From Gnetum montanum (Eukaryota; Streptophyta; Gnetopsida; Gnetales; Gnetaceae): DNA of 64,000 nt. The position numbers and the translations under genes are program-made. The stretch's first letter is position 1. Every line of letters starts with the position of its first letter. Shown here piece by piece: positions 49,100 to 64,000 of the stretch. The notes below the pieces were generated by a model, which saw only the letters and a program-made list of their open reading frames with translations, searched no databases and had not been told where the DNA came from. The stretch is taken from positions 443,953 to 507,952 of the forward strand of contig MNCI01027496.1 of NCBI GenBank assembly GCA_015680685.1, written 5' to 3'.

Positions 49100-51529
49100 G
49101 ACTATTGGTTCTGAAGAAAGATCTTTTCTTCGTACGATTGTCAGAACCAACAGTAGGTTGAGGATTAACAGCCCTTGTGGCGTTGTGTTGCTGTGGCTGA
49201 GCAGGGAGTTCACCTTGCATTGCTAGAGGAGGTGTTAATGGAGCTATTGGTGGGAGAGATGTGGCCAAATTGGAAGGATGGTATACTTATGGAATGTCAC
49301 CCCTAGGAGAGGAAGTCCTATAGTACTCATGGGCCTGGTAGTAATGTTGGGGAGTAACGTGACCAACAGAGTCACATGAAGAGATTGGATGTTGCACGTA
49401 GTATTCGTATGGGTTAGGTTGTTGGTAAGGATATTGTTGCCTTGGCGGTGGCATTTCCCATGATTGTGGGTGCTTCCACTTTTGATGTTTCTCCATTGGT
49501 TGTGGTGTAGTTCCACTTGGATAATACGTTAAAGGTTGGTGGAACTGCCTTGGGTTACCTTGGGGGTAAGGTAACCATCGAGATGTTTATCGGTTGTTTA
49601 AATGTGAATTAAGTGCATACATCCCAAACTCTTGTAAATGTGAGATTACTGGGAAACATCCCTTAGGATGGTCATATTGACAGATCTCACATCCACTATC
49701 ATTGTCCATATCTGAGTCCACAACCTCTTCAATAATAGCAACTTTACCCTTACCCTTGTAACGTGTATTTTCTGCTTCTCTCTTTTTTCTTTTGTCACAA
49801 TCACTACCTCGCTCCCTAGACTCCTCTACTACTTTGAGCATAGTTTGAAAATTACTATCTAGGGAGTCCCACATTTTGTCTACCTTTGCTGATACTTCTG
49901 ATGCTAACTTTTGAATAGGCAAGGTTTTCCTATTTACCATCTCTTCAAGTAGTGACTCTTCCTCATCCTCACAAAATCTTACTCCCTTCTTTGGAGGGAA
50001 GGATCTCGGTTGTATTCTTCCGCACTCTCTCTTTTTTGTAGCTCACCTTCTTCTTTAGCTACTTACTCTAGCAATCTGTGATTTTGATGGGACCTAAGCT
50101 CCGATAACCTTCCTTGGGCATAAGTCCCAAGGGTCCTTCTTGTTTCATGCCTAAGCCCATCTACCGGATGGCATAGTTGATCCCACTGCGAATAACCATG
50201 GCTAGGAAAACAATGTAAGAGTGCATAATAGCGGCCCATGGCAGCATCCAAGGGTTCATGGTTTCCTTGTTTCCATCCATGGATTTTCTTTCGTAGGTTA
50301 GATACCTGAGAGTACGTTTGGTACTTATCGCTGAACAGTTCTAACATCGTACTCCACCTACAAATGGATTCCTGTTCTAAGGACTGGTACCAGCTTTCAA
50401 CTTCTTTTATTAGTGTTTGTGGGAACAACTTAAGCTTTTGCCACTCATTTTCTATGTTTTGCAAGGCACACGCATCATGAAATGCTTGTATATAATTTTG
50501 AGAATCAGCATTATATCCCCCTTCAAATCGTGGGATGTTATTCATGTCTAGTCTCTTGATCCTACTATCTTTTTGGTGCCTTGTTGAAACTCTCATGACC
50601 TCAGTTATATCTAGCATGCTTTGCATGGAAAGTAGGGGTTCATCATGATCATCTTGTTCATAGCGTCTATGGTGTCTACGCGATTCCCTACTCTCCCTTC
50701 TTCTATGGCGTGACTCCCTAGAGTGCCCTCGTCCTTTGTCTTGGTTGTCTCGTCTGTGACTTCCACTTTGTTTGCCCTTATCCTCACAATCTGTTTCTCT
50801 ATGGCTACGTCCGAACATGGAAGGAGAGGGTGAAGGAGATGATGAAGGTGAAGAAGAAGGAGAACCGCCATCATGATGGTGTCTACCACCTTCTCTTCTG
50901 TGGTCTCTCCCTCGATCGCGATTGCGATCAGAATGCCCACCTTTGTCATGTATCCTTGTTTCTTTTTTGGACTCTTTTTGTCTGTTGGTATCAGCACCTG
51001 GGTTGTGAATGGTAGAATGAAGGTTCTGATACACAACCCCTTGGCCAAAGTTAAGAGGAGAAACATCGTTATGTGGGTGACTATCTAAGGCAGGTTCATC
51101 ACCCTCAATTTCACTTAAAACATGTGGGGCATCCTTAGACCATTTTCCCTTTAAGGAATTATGGTGTCTCTCCTATTGGAAATCTCTTTGACGTTGTGCT
51201 TCGGTGGGATGATAGTCTCTCGAATCATAGTCCTACGCAATGTACTCTGCGTGTAACTGTTGCATGCCTATTCGTGTGAGAGCACGAAGAAGCATACTTG
51301 GAACTGAATGGTTGGGAGGTAACACTATGTTACCTTCCAAGTCATGCCAGCACAGCTGATCATCTTGGTAGAGAATAAAGGTGAAGTCGGGTACATATTC
51401 ATCAGGATGAACATATACCACACAAAACTGTTGAGGAACTGGCGAGTCAACGTCATGTGTAACTTGCTGTCGATTGCTTCTTGTGTTAGTCCAAGGTGGT
51501 GAAGTGCTTTTGTGCGAAGAAGAAGACAT
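49100..51529 (-). pseudogene. Element D gag, nearly readable
   Basis: Start ATG at 51529 (MSSSSHKSTSPPWTN). A stop at 51232 follows EYIA, then the same frame reopens at 51034-50063 (323 codons): charged Arg/His/Asp/Ser-rich region (about 51000-50650) and the retrotransposon gag core (about 50540-50230; KLFPQTLIKEVESWYQSLE, then DKYQTYSQVSNLRKK). After a frameshift near 50000 the C-terminal part 49940-49587 contains a compact zinc knuckle CEICQYDHPKGC (49691-49656, CX2CX3HX3C, shorter than the usual CX2CX4HX4C). A Pro/Tyr/Gln-rich tail follows. Structural capsid/nucleocapsid protein of the element. Confidence 0.88.
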
Positions 51530-51642
51530 TTTGTCTTGTTTAGTGTGTAATGTGCTATTATCATTTTCTTAACCAACCCTAAGGGTTCGTTCCAACGATG
51601 TGAATGATTTCCTAAGTTCTACTTAGCGCATAAACAACTAAG

Positions 51643-51660
51643 TCCTCAGTAATGATGCCA
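51643..51660 (-). other. Element D primer-binding site (tRNA-Asp type)
   Basis: Minus strand TGGCATCATTACTGAGGA, one base after the LTR. Six differences from the plant tRNA-Asp complement, all transitions of the C-to-T / G-to-A kind. Confidence 0.8.
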
Positions 51661-51661
51661 A

Positions 51662-52483
51662 TGACGAGCGGTGAGGTACCCCTATGCTCAACCATACGAA
51701 TACGAGTGTTTCATGCACGATGCGATCGAATTCCAAGGACTAAGTGCCTATGCGCCCTTATGGAACAATAACGGGTTAATTAATCGTTGTCTTCTTAAAC
51801 TTACTTGTATGTCACGGTTGTATGGTTAAGTAAGCTTGAGGCATATGATTTTTATAGTTTTTATGTATTTTATATCCTACGCTAATAAGGAGGGGGGAGA
51901 GAAATAACTAAGTAACTAATCTAATTTAACTATTCATTAACTAAGTTCTAAGTACTCCTAACACCAGTATCCGTTCCCACTTGCCGTACACATCCTGAAC
52001 CAGTGCAATGCTACTGGGATTACCAAACGCTAATCGTTACTAGGTTACTAAGCACTACATGCTTGCTCGAAGTGGTCGTACTGAGTGTATTTAACTAAGA
52101 GAGTTGTAAGGTGAGAGAAATCATTAATTAACTAGGAAAACATTAAACAATAATTAACACTAATTAATCTATTCTGTATGCTGCAAGGTTTATCATAAAG
52201 TTCATCTCTATTGCCGTACACAAAGTGTGCTCAGGTACACAATGCTCAAATAAAGATCTGTTCACTTTATGACTCCTACTGCAGGCACGCAGAAATAATT
52301 CTAACTCTGGACGGAGAAAATGGCAAAAGTTTAACTAAGGGACTAACTTCTAACTATTGAAACCAAGGGCACTGCCTTTTATTTATAGGGAAGGGGACGG
52401 GCCACGATATCGGGTATCTGACATCGCATGGTAGATCCGATATCGCGGACGCGATATCGTGGACACGATATCATAGTTCATCA
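51662..52483 (-). repeat. Element D 5' LTR
   Basis: 822 bp. On the minus strand U3 starts TGATGAACTATGATATCG at 52483 with GCGATATCG palindromic words. TATA box at 52387-52380 (TATAAATA on the minus strand). R-U5 follows to ...CTCGTCA at 51662. Confidence 0.92.
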
Positions 52484-52774
52484 CCTATAATGGTGAGAAA
52501 TAATCTTGAATGAAGATGTTGTACAATTGCTTCAAACCATACTATGGGCACTCATGAACTATTATGAAAATCACATAAAAAAACAACAATAGTCTAGCTA
52601 CAAACTATGACTAAATGGTGCATTAAATGTAACAGGTGGATGGTATTTATAGCCAATACCAACCTTGAATACATCACCTCTATGATATTGTATATCATAC
52701 GATTTTGAAACCATGATATCATAGATACGATATTGTAGCTGTGATGTCATGATTAACTCATTTGCTATTCATCA
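52484..52774 (-). repeat. Element E 5' LTR, U3 part with TATA box
   Basis: On the minus strand it begins TGATGAATAGC at 52774 and carries decayed GATATCATAGATACGATATT palindromic words of the A/B/D type, then GGCTATAAATACC (TATA box near 52650). It is broken at 52484 by the right target duplication of element D (CCTAT). Confidence 0.75.
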
Positions 52775-55700
52775 CAAAGTATTATGGGGATAAACGTTAT
52801 GTTTAGGGTTCCAACACTCCCCACCTCACTTTATAAATTTCTAGTTGGACTATATGACTTGGGGGTAAATATTATTAAAAAAAATATTTTAGGTTGCCGC
52901 ACCCCCCTCAAGTGGTTAGCTTATTGTTTACCAAGGATTTTAAAGTAAAATTTTGTTAGTTTGAGTTATACTTTAGACATCATTGCCTTGTTCTTAAGGT
53001 TCTAACAAAGGCTCTTCTATAATTCTTGTAAAGTATTATGTGCAGCTATATGTCTTGAAGTATACTTCGGATCATTCTTTTGATTCCAAGTATAACTATA
53101 TGTTTTAAAGTATCCTTATAATCATCCTTTTAATTTTAAAACTAACTAAATTCTCATTAACAAGGTGCAGAAAACAAGTTATATATACCCACAGAAGCGT
53201 TATTATCAAGCTTTTTAAGGGTATTTTGAATGCAAACGTTACGACGAGATCCAAGGCCAATGGCCCTTTTGAGATGTTACGTAGGAATTAAATTAAGGTA
53301 TTCAAACTGCAAAACCACTGCCCACCCACAACCAAACCATATTGGTAAGAAAACGTAGACCTATTTGATTTTATTTATTTTTATTATTATTGGAGCAGTC
53401 CACGTCCATTATTATTTAGGACCTGGTTCCACCTTATTTATAATTTTATTCTATTTTTAAAAAAGTCTGGTGGCATGCTGTTTTTATAATATAACCAACA
53501 TGAATATGGCCTTTCTAAGTTGTTTGAAGCCTACATTCAAATCTACGCAGGGAATGGCAGGCTCACTTCACATCCGACCAAACTTCATGCAATTTTTTTC
53601 TCACTTCTTCACGTAATGTTTTCTTCTGTTGTTGTTGTTGTGATGACTGAGCAATGAATATGTTTTGCTCGTTTTATTCTTTATTTCTTTATTTTTTTAA
53701 AACTACTTTTTTGATTGCTCAACATTTCTCCGTTTACATCGTGAACCAGGAACCACCCCTGCAGTCAGGCACAAGGAACACCAAGATTGACATGTTTCTC
53801 CATTGATTCAATTTTACTTCATACGAAATAAGTAAGTGAATGGAACAAGGCTAAGATGATGATCATTGTATATCCGTAATAATGTTTTAATGTTTATACC
53901 ATCATAATCTATTCTTGTTGGATGGAAGTGTTCACAGAAGGGAAAGAGCTTTATGTTGGGATTTTTCTCTTCTGATTGCTTGCATCATCAGACAATATAA
54001 GCCATGGCCCATGCCTACACTTTTGTTTTTTTGTTTTTTGTTTTGTTTTTCATTTACCTTACTCTATTCATCTGTAAATTTGCTTAGCATGAAATGTTTC
54101 TAACATATTCTGTTGGTGAAGGGAAGCATGCTTGATGCATAAGATGATAAAATATTGATAATGGCATGAGTGCAACTAAGTCGTTAGCATGTTCATGCAT
54201 TATAATTCAAGGTTTAATTTGGATGAAGTCTTTGTAACATTTTACAGTCTTTTAAACTTTTTGTATTACCTTTGTGTCATAGTTTTCAATGCAAATATAT
54301 ACCATTTTTTTTTTTAAATTGGTTATCTTTGGATAAAGTTGGTGGTGAGCCTAATTGCAAGAACATGCAATCCAGATTCTAAAAAATAAAGGCAGCTATT
54401 TGAAGAAACGCAGTTTTATGTAAAATTCATATCCCAATACGATTTAAGGAAAGAAACAGCATGTTCAGGTTATCTCAGCTGCTAAATTAGAGGGTATTGC
54501 ATCTTTAAATCCAACATAGTACACTGATTCTAAGGAAACAGCTGCATTTCTTCGAAAATGGAATTACGATTGTAGAAAGATCTGCAGAAGCAAGAAGAAT
54601 CTCTATGTACAGAGCACCTTACAAGAAAGTTAAAGGAATTTTTTGCATATTAGAGGGCATAAGGTGCTTGACACTATCTTCAATTTTAGGGTTGTCAGAA
54701 AATTATTTACTGAAAAGGGACGGTACAAAAATGATAATAAAGCTGATCAATGGAATTGCAAACTCTTGATTACTGAAGGTTAGCTCCATGTAGGGTGCTC
54801 AAGAGACTTTGGAACCTCATCTTTCTCAAATTTTTAGCAGTTTCGAGGAGTTCAAGCTATTGGTTTTGTCACTTGCAAATTTGTAATTTGTTAACACGAG
54901 GAAGGACTTTATTCTGTACCTTATGCACCCTGTACTTCTGTTTCTTTGACATCATCTTTTCATCATCTCAGAATCTAAAAAACTAACCAACTTATTACTT
55001 CACGGTGACAAATTTTAAAGCAAACACACATACAACTTTCACTGTTTCCAATCCATATATTCTGGCCACCGAAAGAAGAAAAGATATTATGATGGGCATT
55101 TTTCTGGTAAGTCCAACATTGTAATCAATATCACTGCACGTTCCAATCAACATGACGGATTCGATTCACTAAATCAGCGAAGCATTGGCTACTTCATTAA
55201 TCCATATAATAGAAGGTTTATGTTTAAAGTATGAGCCTAGGGCAAAACACACGTTGTCTTAATGCTGCAGGAGGCCAATGAGGTTGTAGCCTAATAGGCA
55301 ATTTATTGGTTTATTTTTGGACTATTCTACTGAGAAATATTGTATCAATCTCTCAGTTGATAAAAGAGATTCTACTCGTTAGCTACGAGACACCAAGAGA
55401 ATACTTAATACCATACAAGTTTTAATATGGAAGTTTTGATGCTAAAGCATTCCAAGTCCAACTGTTATGACATGTGCATTCTGTCTATTGGTACCTTGGA
55501 TTCGATGAAATCTTCAGAACAGTAGAAGATTAGGAAATAGAACCCAATTGGAACTCTGTCTCATGAATCCACTAGAGACAACGCACCAACTAAGTCCTAT
55601 TCGGATTTTGAACCCATCACTCTATCATTCTTTGACTATACTTGCAAAATGCTAATCCGATGCAACTTGTCAACATTTTCAAATAATTTCTGCTGCTCAA

Positions 55701-57550
55701 GTCATTTAGTGTTCTTATGTAGCGAGAATCTGATCATGTTTCTTTCGTTTGTTCCTTTTAGGTCACACATCATTTCTGATTTCAGGTAACTTCTGTAATA
55801 GAATCAGTCTTTGAAAAGTTTTGCAACGGGATGCTGAATTTCTTGGCCTGAAGCACTACCCGTTATCCTTTTTTTGGTACAAAATTGGAACATTCAGTGA
55901 GATTGGACCCGTTGTACTGTACCCACAAAATATATTTCAGATTCAAACAAGAAATAATTAACAAAACTATCAGTTGAGTATATCTGGTCAATGCTTGCTA
56001 GCATATCCTTCCATACGGCCTGTCATCAGCCAATGAATCTGCACAATATAATATAAAAATTTCTTGCTGATGTCAACAATAGAATCATGAATCAGTTTAG
56101 CCCAACCAAAAAATAAGTTTTTAAAAAATATATTTCCTGATAAAGTTCGGAACTGTCGAATTAGCAAAATATGTATAAAATACTTCTCTGTTTCTTAATT
56201 ATCTGAATGCCCGACTCAATGGCTGACAAATATATGCCAAATTTCGAACATGGCTCAAGTTTTATGGGTCACTGAAAGAACTTGTCTCCCCCTATATGGG
56301 ACACAATGGGCCGTTGATGTTCTGAAAACATGGATCGAATGTTTTGGTGCAGATAAAACCGTAAGCTATATGTCAGTAAACGTACACGTACAGATGAATA
56401 TGCTTGTTTTTACGTGCAAACTATGTTTTGCCTAGCTAAATAAGTAATATTTTGTTGTGTTGTGTTTTTCCCTTGCAGTATTTGGAAGGATTGATGTAAG
56501 ACTTACGTATTTGCACCCATCCAGTGCATTTACTAGAATAGCTTAATTAATACTCAAATGAGTGGATATAAACAAATTTTTGTATAACTTCCAAGTACAT
56601 ATCTTAGTGGTTACAGTTATCAGATTATAAGATTAAAATCAGATACCCAAAAACTTATGGACAAGAAGAACGAACCACGGAAACGATCTTGCTGATAGGA
56701 GATATTCAGTAAGACATTGGTGAGCAGCCTTCCATAAACACCCATCATTCACCATTATAGTCCATGATACAGTGTTCCAAAGAAAGAAAATCATTTTTCT
56801 GCCCCTAACCTTTATGACATGAACCATGGATTTGCAGGAAGCACCTCTTCAGATTCATTGTATGACTGTACCAGAATTTAATAGTACGATGAACATCAAT
56901 TACAAAAGTTGACCAATGATATGAGTTAGAACTTAGAACCGCCTTTTCCTATCATTGAACAAACAACATTAGGCAGGCTGCGAAGTTATCATTGAAGTAA
57001 GGTAAATAATTTTTTGTTTTATTAAGCTTCGCCAAGGTGAGCTCATTGGCACGGAAGAAATTCACTACCGTAGAACAAATGTGTTGAAAACTGAAGAAAG
57101 AACGTATCATACAATCATCTGTTTGTTTTTCATTTTTAATTAAAGTAACACAGTCGTATACACCACTTATCTCCCAAAATGTATAATAGTAAGATAGTTA
57201 CAGCTTAATCTTTTGCAAAGTGAATCAAAGGATTTCTTTTTTTTTAAAGAAGGGGAATGTGGCCATTGATGTGTTTTTTTAAAAGCATTTGCAATACTGT
57301 TGGCAGTTTCTTTACAGAAGAATGACATTGTAAAGGAAATATTTAAAAAGCAAAAGAAAAAAATGTAAATGTTGGCTGAAGCATGCTTATGTTAATTATC
57401 TGAAAAAAGAGATGCAGAGACCAGGGTTTATAAGGAATCTTCTTTGGTTTAATAAAAACATTTTTCTGTATATATCTTACTTATGTTAATAATCAGTATA
57501 TTTATTAAGGCATGTAATGTGTTAGATAAATTATGTGGCTTGCATCCTAC

Positions 57551-57602
57551 AATCTTGCTTTATGCAAAAAATTGTTAATCTTGCTTTATGCAAAAAATTG
57601 TT
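57551..57602. repeat. 26-bp exact tandem duplication
   Basis: AATCTTGCTTTATGCAAAAA plus ATTGTT occurs twice back to back (57551-57576, 57577-57602) with no difference. Confidence 0.9.
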
Positions 57603-58377
57603 GAAGTTCAGCTGCTCAAATAGATCCATAAGGTCTTGGACATAATTTAAAAATAGTTTCACTTTCACAAAATAGCCAAGCTAGCTAGTGGAGAAACATG
57701 CATGCAAATTTAGTGGACTCTTCTTTTGTGCAACCACAGATGCATATGTGAATTAGATCAGCCCTTACAAAGCTAAATGTTCATGGATATGTTTGATACA
57801 AATTAAATATGTGCTGATAATAAAATTGAACTGCAACATGTTAATATATTAATGATTTATTAGATATAGGTAAGTTTCTTTTGATTTCAATATGCAGTGA
57901 CAACTTCTAAGCAAAACTCGTTATTTTCATTCTATAAGTATAATATTTATTCATATCAATTTTGTATGAATAAAAAATTAGTATGTATTCTCTTAAACAA
58001 AACCTTAATGCTTTTAAATCATATTATAAATGACACTTTATCATCATCATTATCCTAGCCTTCTCTAAACAAAATAAAATTTTTTACTAAATGATACCAC
58101 TATCCTTAAACTTTAAACTTTAAGACCCAAAAAACTTCAGACTCTCACAAAATTTAAGATTATATGTATATATGTAGTGGCTTTATATAGTTAAGGCATT
58201 TGATGACATGACATGGTCGATACAGCCCATGCTTTTCATAAAATGGGTGAAATTTAAAGTTATTTACAATAAAAGATAACAAATAGGATAAATCCTACGT
58301 GATTCATGGATGAATTTTGAAGTTATATATGACAAACATGTTAAATAGGATAAATCCTACATGATTCATGAACTCAA

Positions 58378-58660
58378 AAACGTCCAAGAGTATCAATTAT
58401 TGGGAACTCAAAAACGTCCAAAGAATATCAATTATTGGGTTGGAAGTTTATGCGTATACAAATTTCTCACTAAGACCAAACTCCGCATCTCCGCATCATT
58501 GATGTAATTATCATTGGTGGGAAATATTGGGTTGGAAGTTCACTGAAACCAAACTCCGCATCATTGATGTGATGTAATTATTATTGGTGGGAAATATTGG
58601 GTTGGAAGTTTATGCGTATACAAATTCCTCACTAAGACCAAGCCATACATCATTGATAGC
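58378..58660. repeat. Local repeat cluster, three partial units
   Basis: The phrase TTGGGTTGGAAGTT starts at 58435, 58527 and 58597. Units one and three continue with TATGCGTATACAAATT and CTCACTAAGACCAA. Units one and two share CCAAACTCCGCATC and CATTGATGT. AACTCAAAAACGTCCAA also occurs twice just upstream. Unequal spacing (92, 70) shows internal deletions. Confidence 0.85.
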
Positions 58661-60796
58661 AAAGGTTGTAGTCAGGTACGAACAAGGGAATCTATGCATC
58701 CTATTAACTACAAACTTGAAATCCAACTTCTAGTGCTTTCTCAACACCTAAATGTAGCCTTTTTATCGTCCTGCCAACAAGGTCCCCGTAACAGGAATTG
58801 AAATAGAACGGGTGAGGTCCACCTTGGTTCATAAACACAGCATAAAATATTCATTAAATAATCTAGCTACCAAGAAAGAGCCCGCAAGAAACAGCTTACA
58901 GACCAACGGTAGAATAAGGGGACCACAGCAAAACACAAAATCTCTTTAATTTCATGGTTTCCTAAGTTGAGAAGTTGTCAATTCCTCCAAGCTCTGATAA
59001 TTTTCAAACCAACCCACGCAGAAGCAAAAAGATTTTTTTACCCACAAGAAGTAAAGTTGGAGTAAAAAGGCTGCAGGATCCTTATTATCTTTTTACCTTG
59101 CCGAGACAAACATTCATTCATTCATTCAATTCTCATGGCTCAATGCAACTGAGCTTGCAGAGTTGCACTAGAAGAATGCAAAGAATCTGCAGCAGAGGGG
59201 GTTTTGTTAGCTTTAGAGTTGAAAGCATTGAGCTGCTCAACGGTATTTAATACAGCCACTGTTTTGATGTGGGTGCGGGATGCTGCTCACCAAAACTGTA
59301 CCTGCATGGAAAGTCGATCCCTTCAGTCTGACATTCAGATCACAGCAATAGAGATAGAGAAGAGGACAAATTCGTCGGTGTCATCGTAAAAGACATTGCA
59401 AAAAATTTGCTGGTAAAATTGCCTTATGACAAATAGGAACAAAGCTTCAGACAATATCAGCAAAAGAGAGAGACAAGACAGTTCAGATAGATTTTAGAAA
59501 AGATAATGCGGTCATGGGCCATGACAATGCCCATTGAGATATCAGTAAAAAGAATTGCAAGTTTTTTGTGCGGTTAGAATTTATTATCCTGTTTTTGATA
59601 TTGCCGTAATTTGCAAAATCCATTAGGATTCTGACTGAAGCAGATGAATTGAAGAAATGTGTTTCCCGAAACCCATTCATAGAGCTATGAAAATTGTGAA
59701 CTACCAGATCACAAAGAGTATGATATACGGTACAATTAGGGAAAAGAAATTGCATTAGCTCCCAAGTTAATTATGTAGTGTTTTGCAGAAGCCATTTATG
59801 GATCATGAAAAACGGGAACATAATTTAAAACCGTGCCATAGAATCTGTGGTTGGAAATGTATTATGTTATGATCCTGCCTTTCTTTCTGTACAAAACAGA
59901 TAGGAACAAAGAAAGGAGAAAGGAATAATGTTTGATGTAACTTGGTGGGTGGGAAGTGAAATGGGTTGTGTTTCTTTTTCATGACAATGATGAATGATCC
60001 TCATATCTCTCTATCAAAATATCAGTGCCATAGACCCAACAACTCTGCAATGGGGAAAAAAAAAAGAAGAACAGCAACAGCAGGACCACTTCAGAGACAT
60101 CGGCATCAACAGCCATGCTTGTCAAACCTGAGCAGCTCTTTTATAGAACTGAACAGGTCTCTCTCTGGGGATGAGTAGTTAACACCACCCTTGCAGATTC
60201 CCACGTGAGTTGCCATCCAGCTTCTGTTTGTCGTCTTTCTGGTTCCCATTCAGCAGGTCTGTCTGTTTCCAAAGGAGGAAGCTGGGATAGAATCATCAGA
60301 TGAGAATCATATGGAGGAGGAGGCGGAGAAGAAGAAGAATAGTAGAAGAAGAAACAGCATCATCAGCCAAAAAAAAAAAAAATGTTTCTAAGAATCAGGA
60401 TCCACGTGCACCATCTGAGCAATCTTCACACTTATCATAACTCATCATACCCACAACTCCCAAACACTGTATACAACACTCCTACAACAAGAAGCATCAT
60501 CATCATCATCCATGGAGGGTTCTGCAAATCAATCAATGCAATTTACATGGAGCCCTCCTGCTTTTATCATTACCAGAGGGCAAAACAAGGGGGTCCAGCC
60601 TACTGGGTATCTGTATCTACTTTTGACTTCCTGTGTGTCATGTCAATTTTTTTGGAAGACATTACATTAAATATAGATTTGATAAATATATTTTTGTGTG
60701 TTACATGTAAATTGATGCTGCTACTGCTGAATTTTAATGTATCTACATTGGCTGGAGAACAATGCTGATGATGATCATGATGCGGATGCCCTTTTT

Positions 60797-63912
<3,116 letters not shown>

Positions 63913-64000
63913 AAAAACAGAGATAAAAAAAGCCGGCAAAAACAGAAATAAAGGGAAAAGATTGAAGATACTAGAGAGATACAGAATACAACAAGAAGTG
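63913..64000 (-). promoter_or_regulatory. 5' leader of the P450 gene, partial
   Basis: Only 88 bases remain before the window edge. Purine/pyrimidine-skewed with CTTTATTTCTG; no TATA box can be assigned, and the promoter lies outside the window. Confidence 0.4.

Larger units (their letters stand above)
42609..52483 (-). mobile_element. Element D: full-length Athila-like retrotransposon, minus strand
   Basis: 9875 bp. The 5' LTR is on the right (51662-52483) and the 3' LTR on the left (42609-43428). Target duplication CCTAC (42604-42608) and CCTAT (52484-52488), one mismatch. Inserted in the 5' LTR of element E in the same orientation. This copy keeps the longest gag and integrase reading frames in the window but lacks the RT active site. 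Confidence 0.92.
16205..52774 (-). mobile_element. Element E: old, nested, 3'-truncated Athila-like retrotransposon
   Basis: Minus-strand element now scattered over four pieces (52774-52484, 42608-41648, 31533-31469, 19549-16205), separated by insertions D, C and B. Read in that order the pieces line up with element D: 5' LTR (291 + 550 bp), primer site, gag start, gag, protease, first part of RT. Collinearity holds across each junction after removing the insert and one copy of its target duplication. Similarity to D ends at about 16205, in the part matching RT just after the conserved KKGG/FIYP region, so the 3' half and 3' LTR are missing. More diverged than A-D, hence older (inference). 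Confidence 0.8.
52775..60796. other. AT-rich intergenic region between element E and the P450 gene
   Basis: Eight kilobases without a gene I can support. All ORFs are under 130 codons with no recognisable motif. It holds poly-T/A runs, a CATT tetranucleotide run (about 59108-59129), GA- and CAT-rich tracts near 60310-60510, and the two local duplications listed separately. Part of the right end will be the 3' untranslated region of the P450 gene on the minus strand. Confidence 0.5.

Noticed and set aside
58975-59755. Short ORFs on both strands near 59 kb
   Set aside because: No recognisable domain, no splice-consistent extension, and codon content like the surrounding AT-rich DNA.
60382-60768. 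128-codon plus-strand ORF
   Set aside because: Overlaps low-complexity CAT tracts and the 3' region of the P450 gene; no motif.
63913-63939. Start of the P450 nine codons upstream
   Set aside because: The codon at 63939-63937 is TTG, not ATG. The first in-frame ATG is 63912 and leads straight into the membrane anchor.

Overview
The window reads as nuclear DNA of a seed plant with a large, transposon-rich genome; a conifer or other gymnosperm is my best guess. It is AT-rich, has spliced genes, and is mostly decayed, nested Ty3/gypsy LTR retrotransposons. The only gene that looks functional is a nine-exon cytochrome P450 on the minus strand at the right edge (60797-63912). It resembles CYP90B/DWF4, the brassinosteroid C-22 hydroxylase.

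Four copies of one retrotransposon family, named A-D here, fill most of the rest. A (1-5143, +) is cut by the window edge. B (19555-31463, +), C (31539-41642, +) and D (42609-52483, -) are complete in outline, with two LTRs, gag, protease, reverse transcriptase/RNase H, integrase and 5-bp target duplications (GCTTC, CTTTG, CCTAC/CCTAT). LTRs run TGATG...CATCA and carry a TATA box. The primer-binding site is a degraded match to plant tRNA-Asp, as in Athila-type elements. Gag and protease share one frame in B and D, suggesting a single gag-pol reading frame. Every copy has nonsense changes, and each of B, C and D has lost catalytic residues.

B, C and D all sit inside an older relative, E (minus strand). 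Its pieces lie at 16205-19549, 31469-31533, 41648-42608 and 52484-52774; joined in order they give a 5' LTR, a tRNA-Asp-like primer site, gag, protease and the start of reverse transcriptase. B itself is interrupted by an unrelated 2.2-kb solo LTR, F (23635-25829, GTTTG/GTCTG duplication), whose U3 holds six ~192-bp tandem units with hairpins.

Between A and E lie a decayed MULE transposase with a SWIM-type motif (5296-6315), a decayed coding frame I do not recognise (about 9700-10881), an eight-unit ~227-bp tandem satellite (11590-13395) and AT-rich DNA with dispersed CATGCGAATCGCATG-like palindromes. From 52775 to 60796 I see AT-rich DNA with a few local duplications and no convincing gene.

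The most unusual signals are the three-fold nesting inside E, the exchange of the U3 repeat type in C (TTACTCTA/TAGAGTAA units in place of GCGATATCGC units), and primer-site and active-site changes that are overwhelmingly C-to-T or G-to-A.
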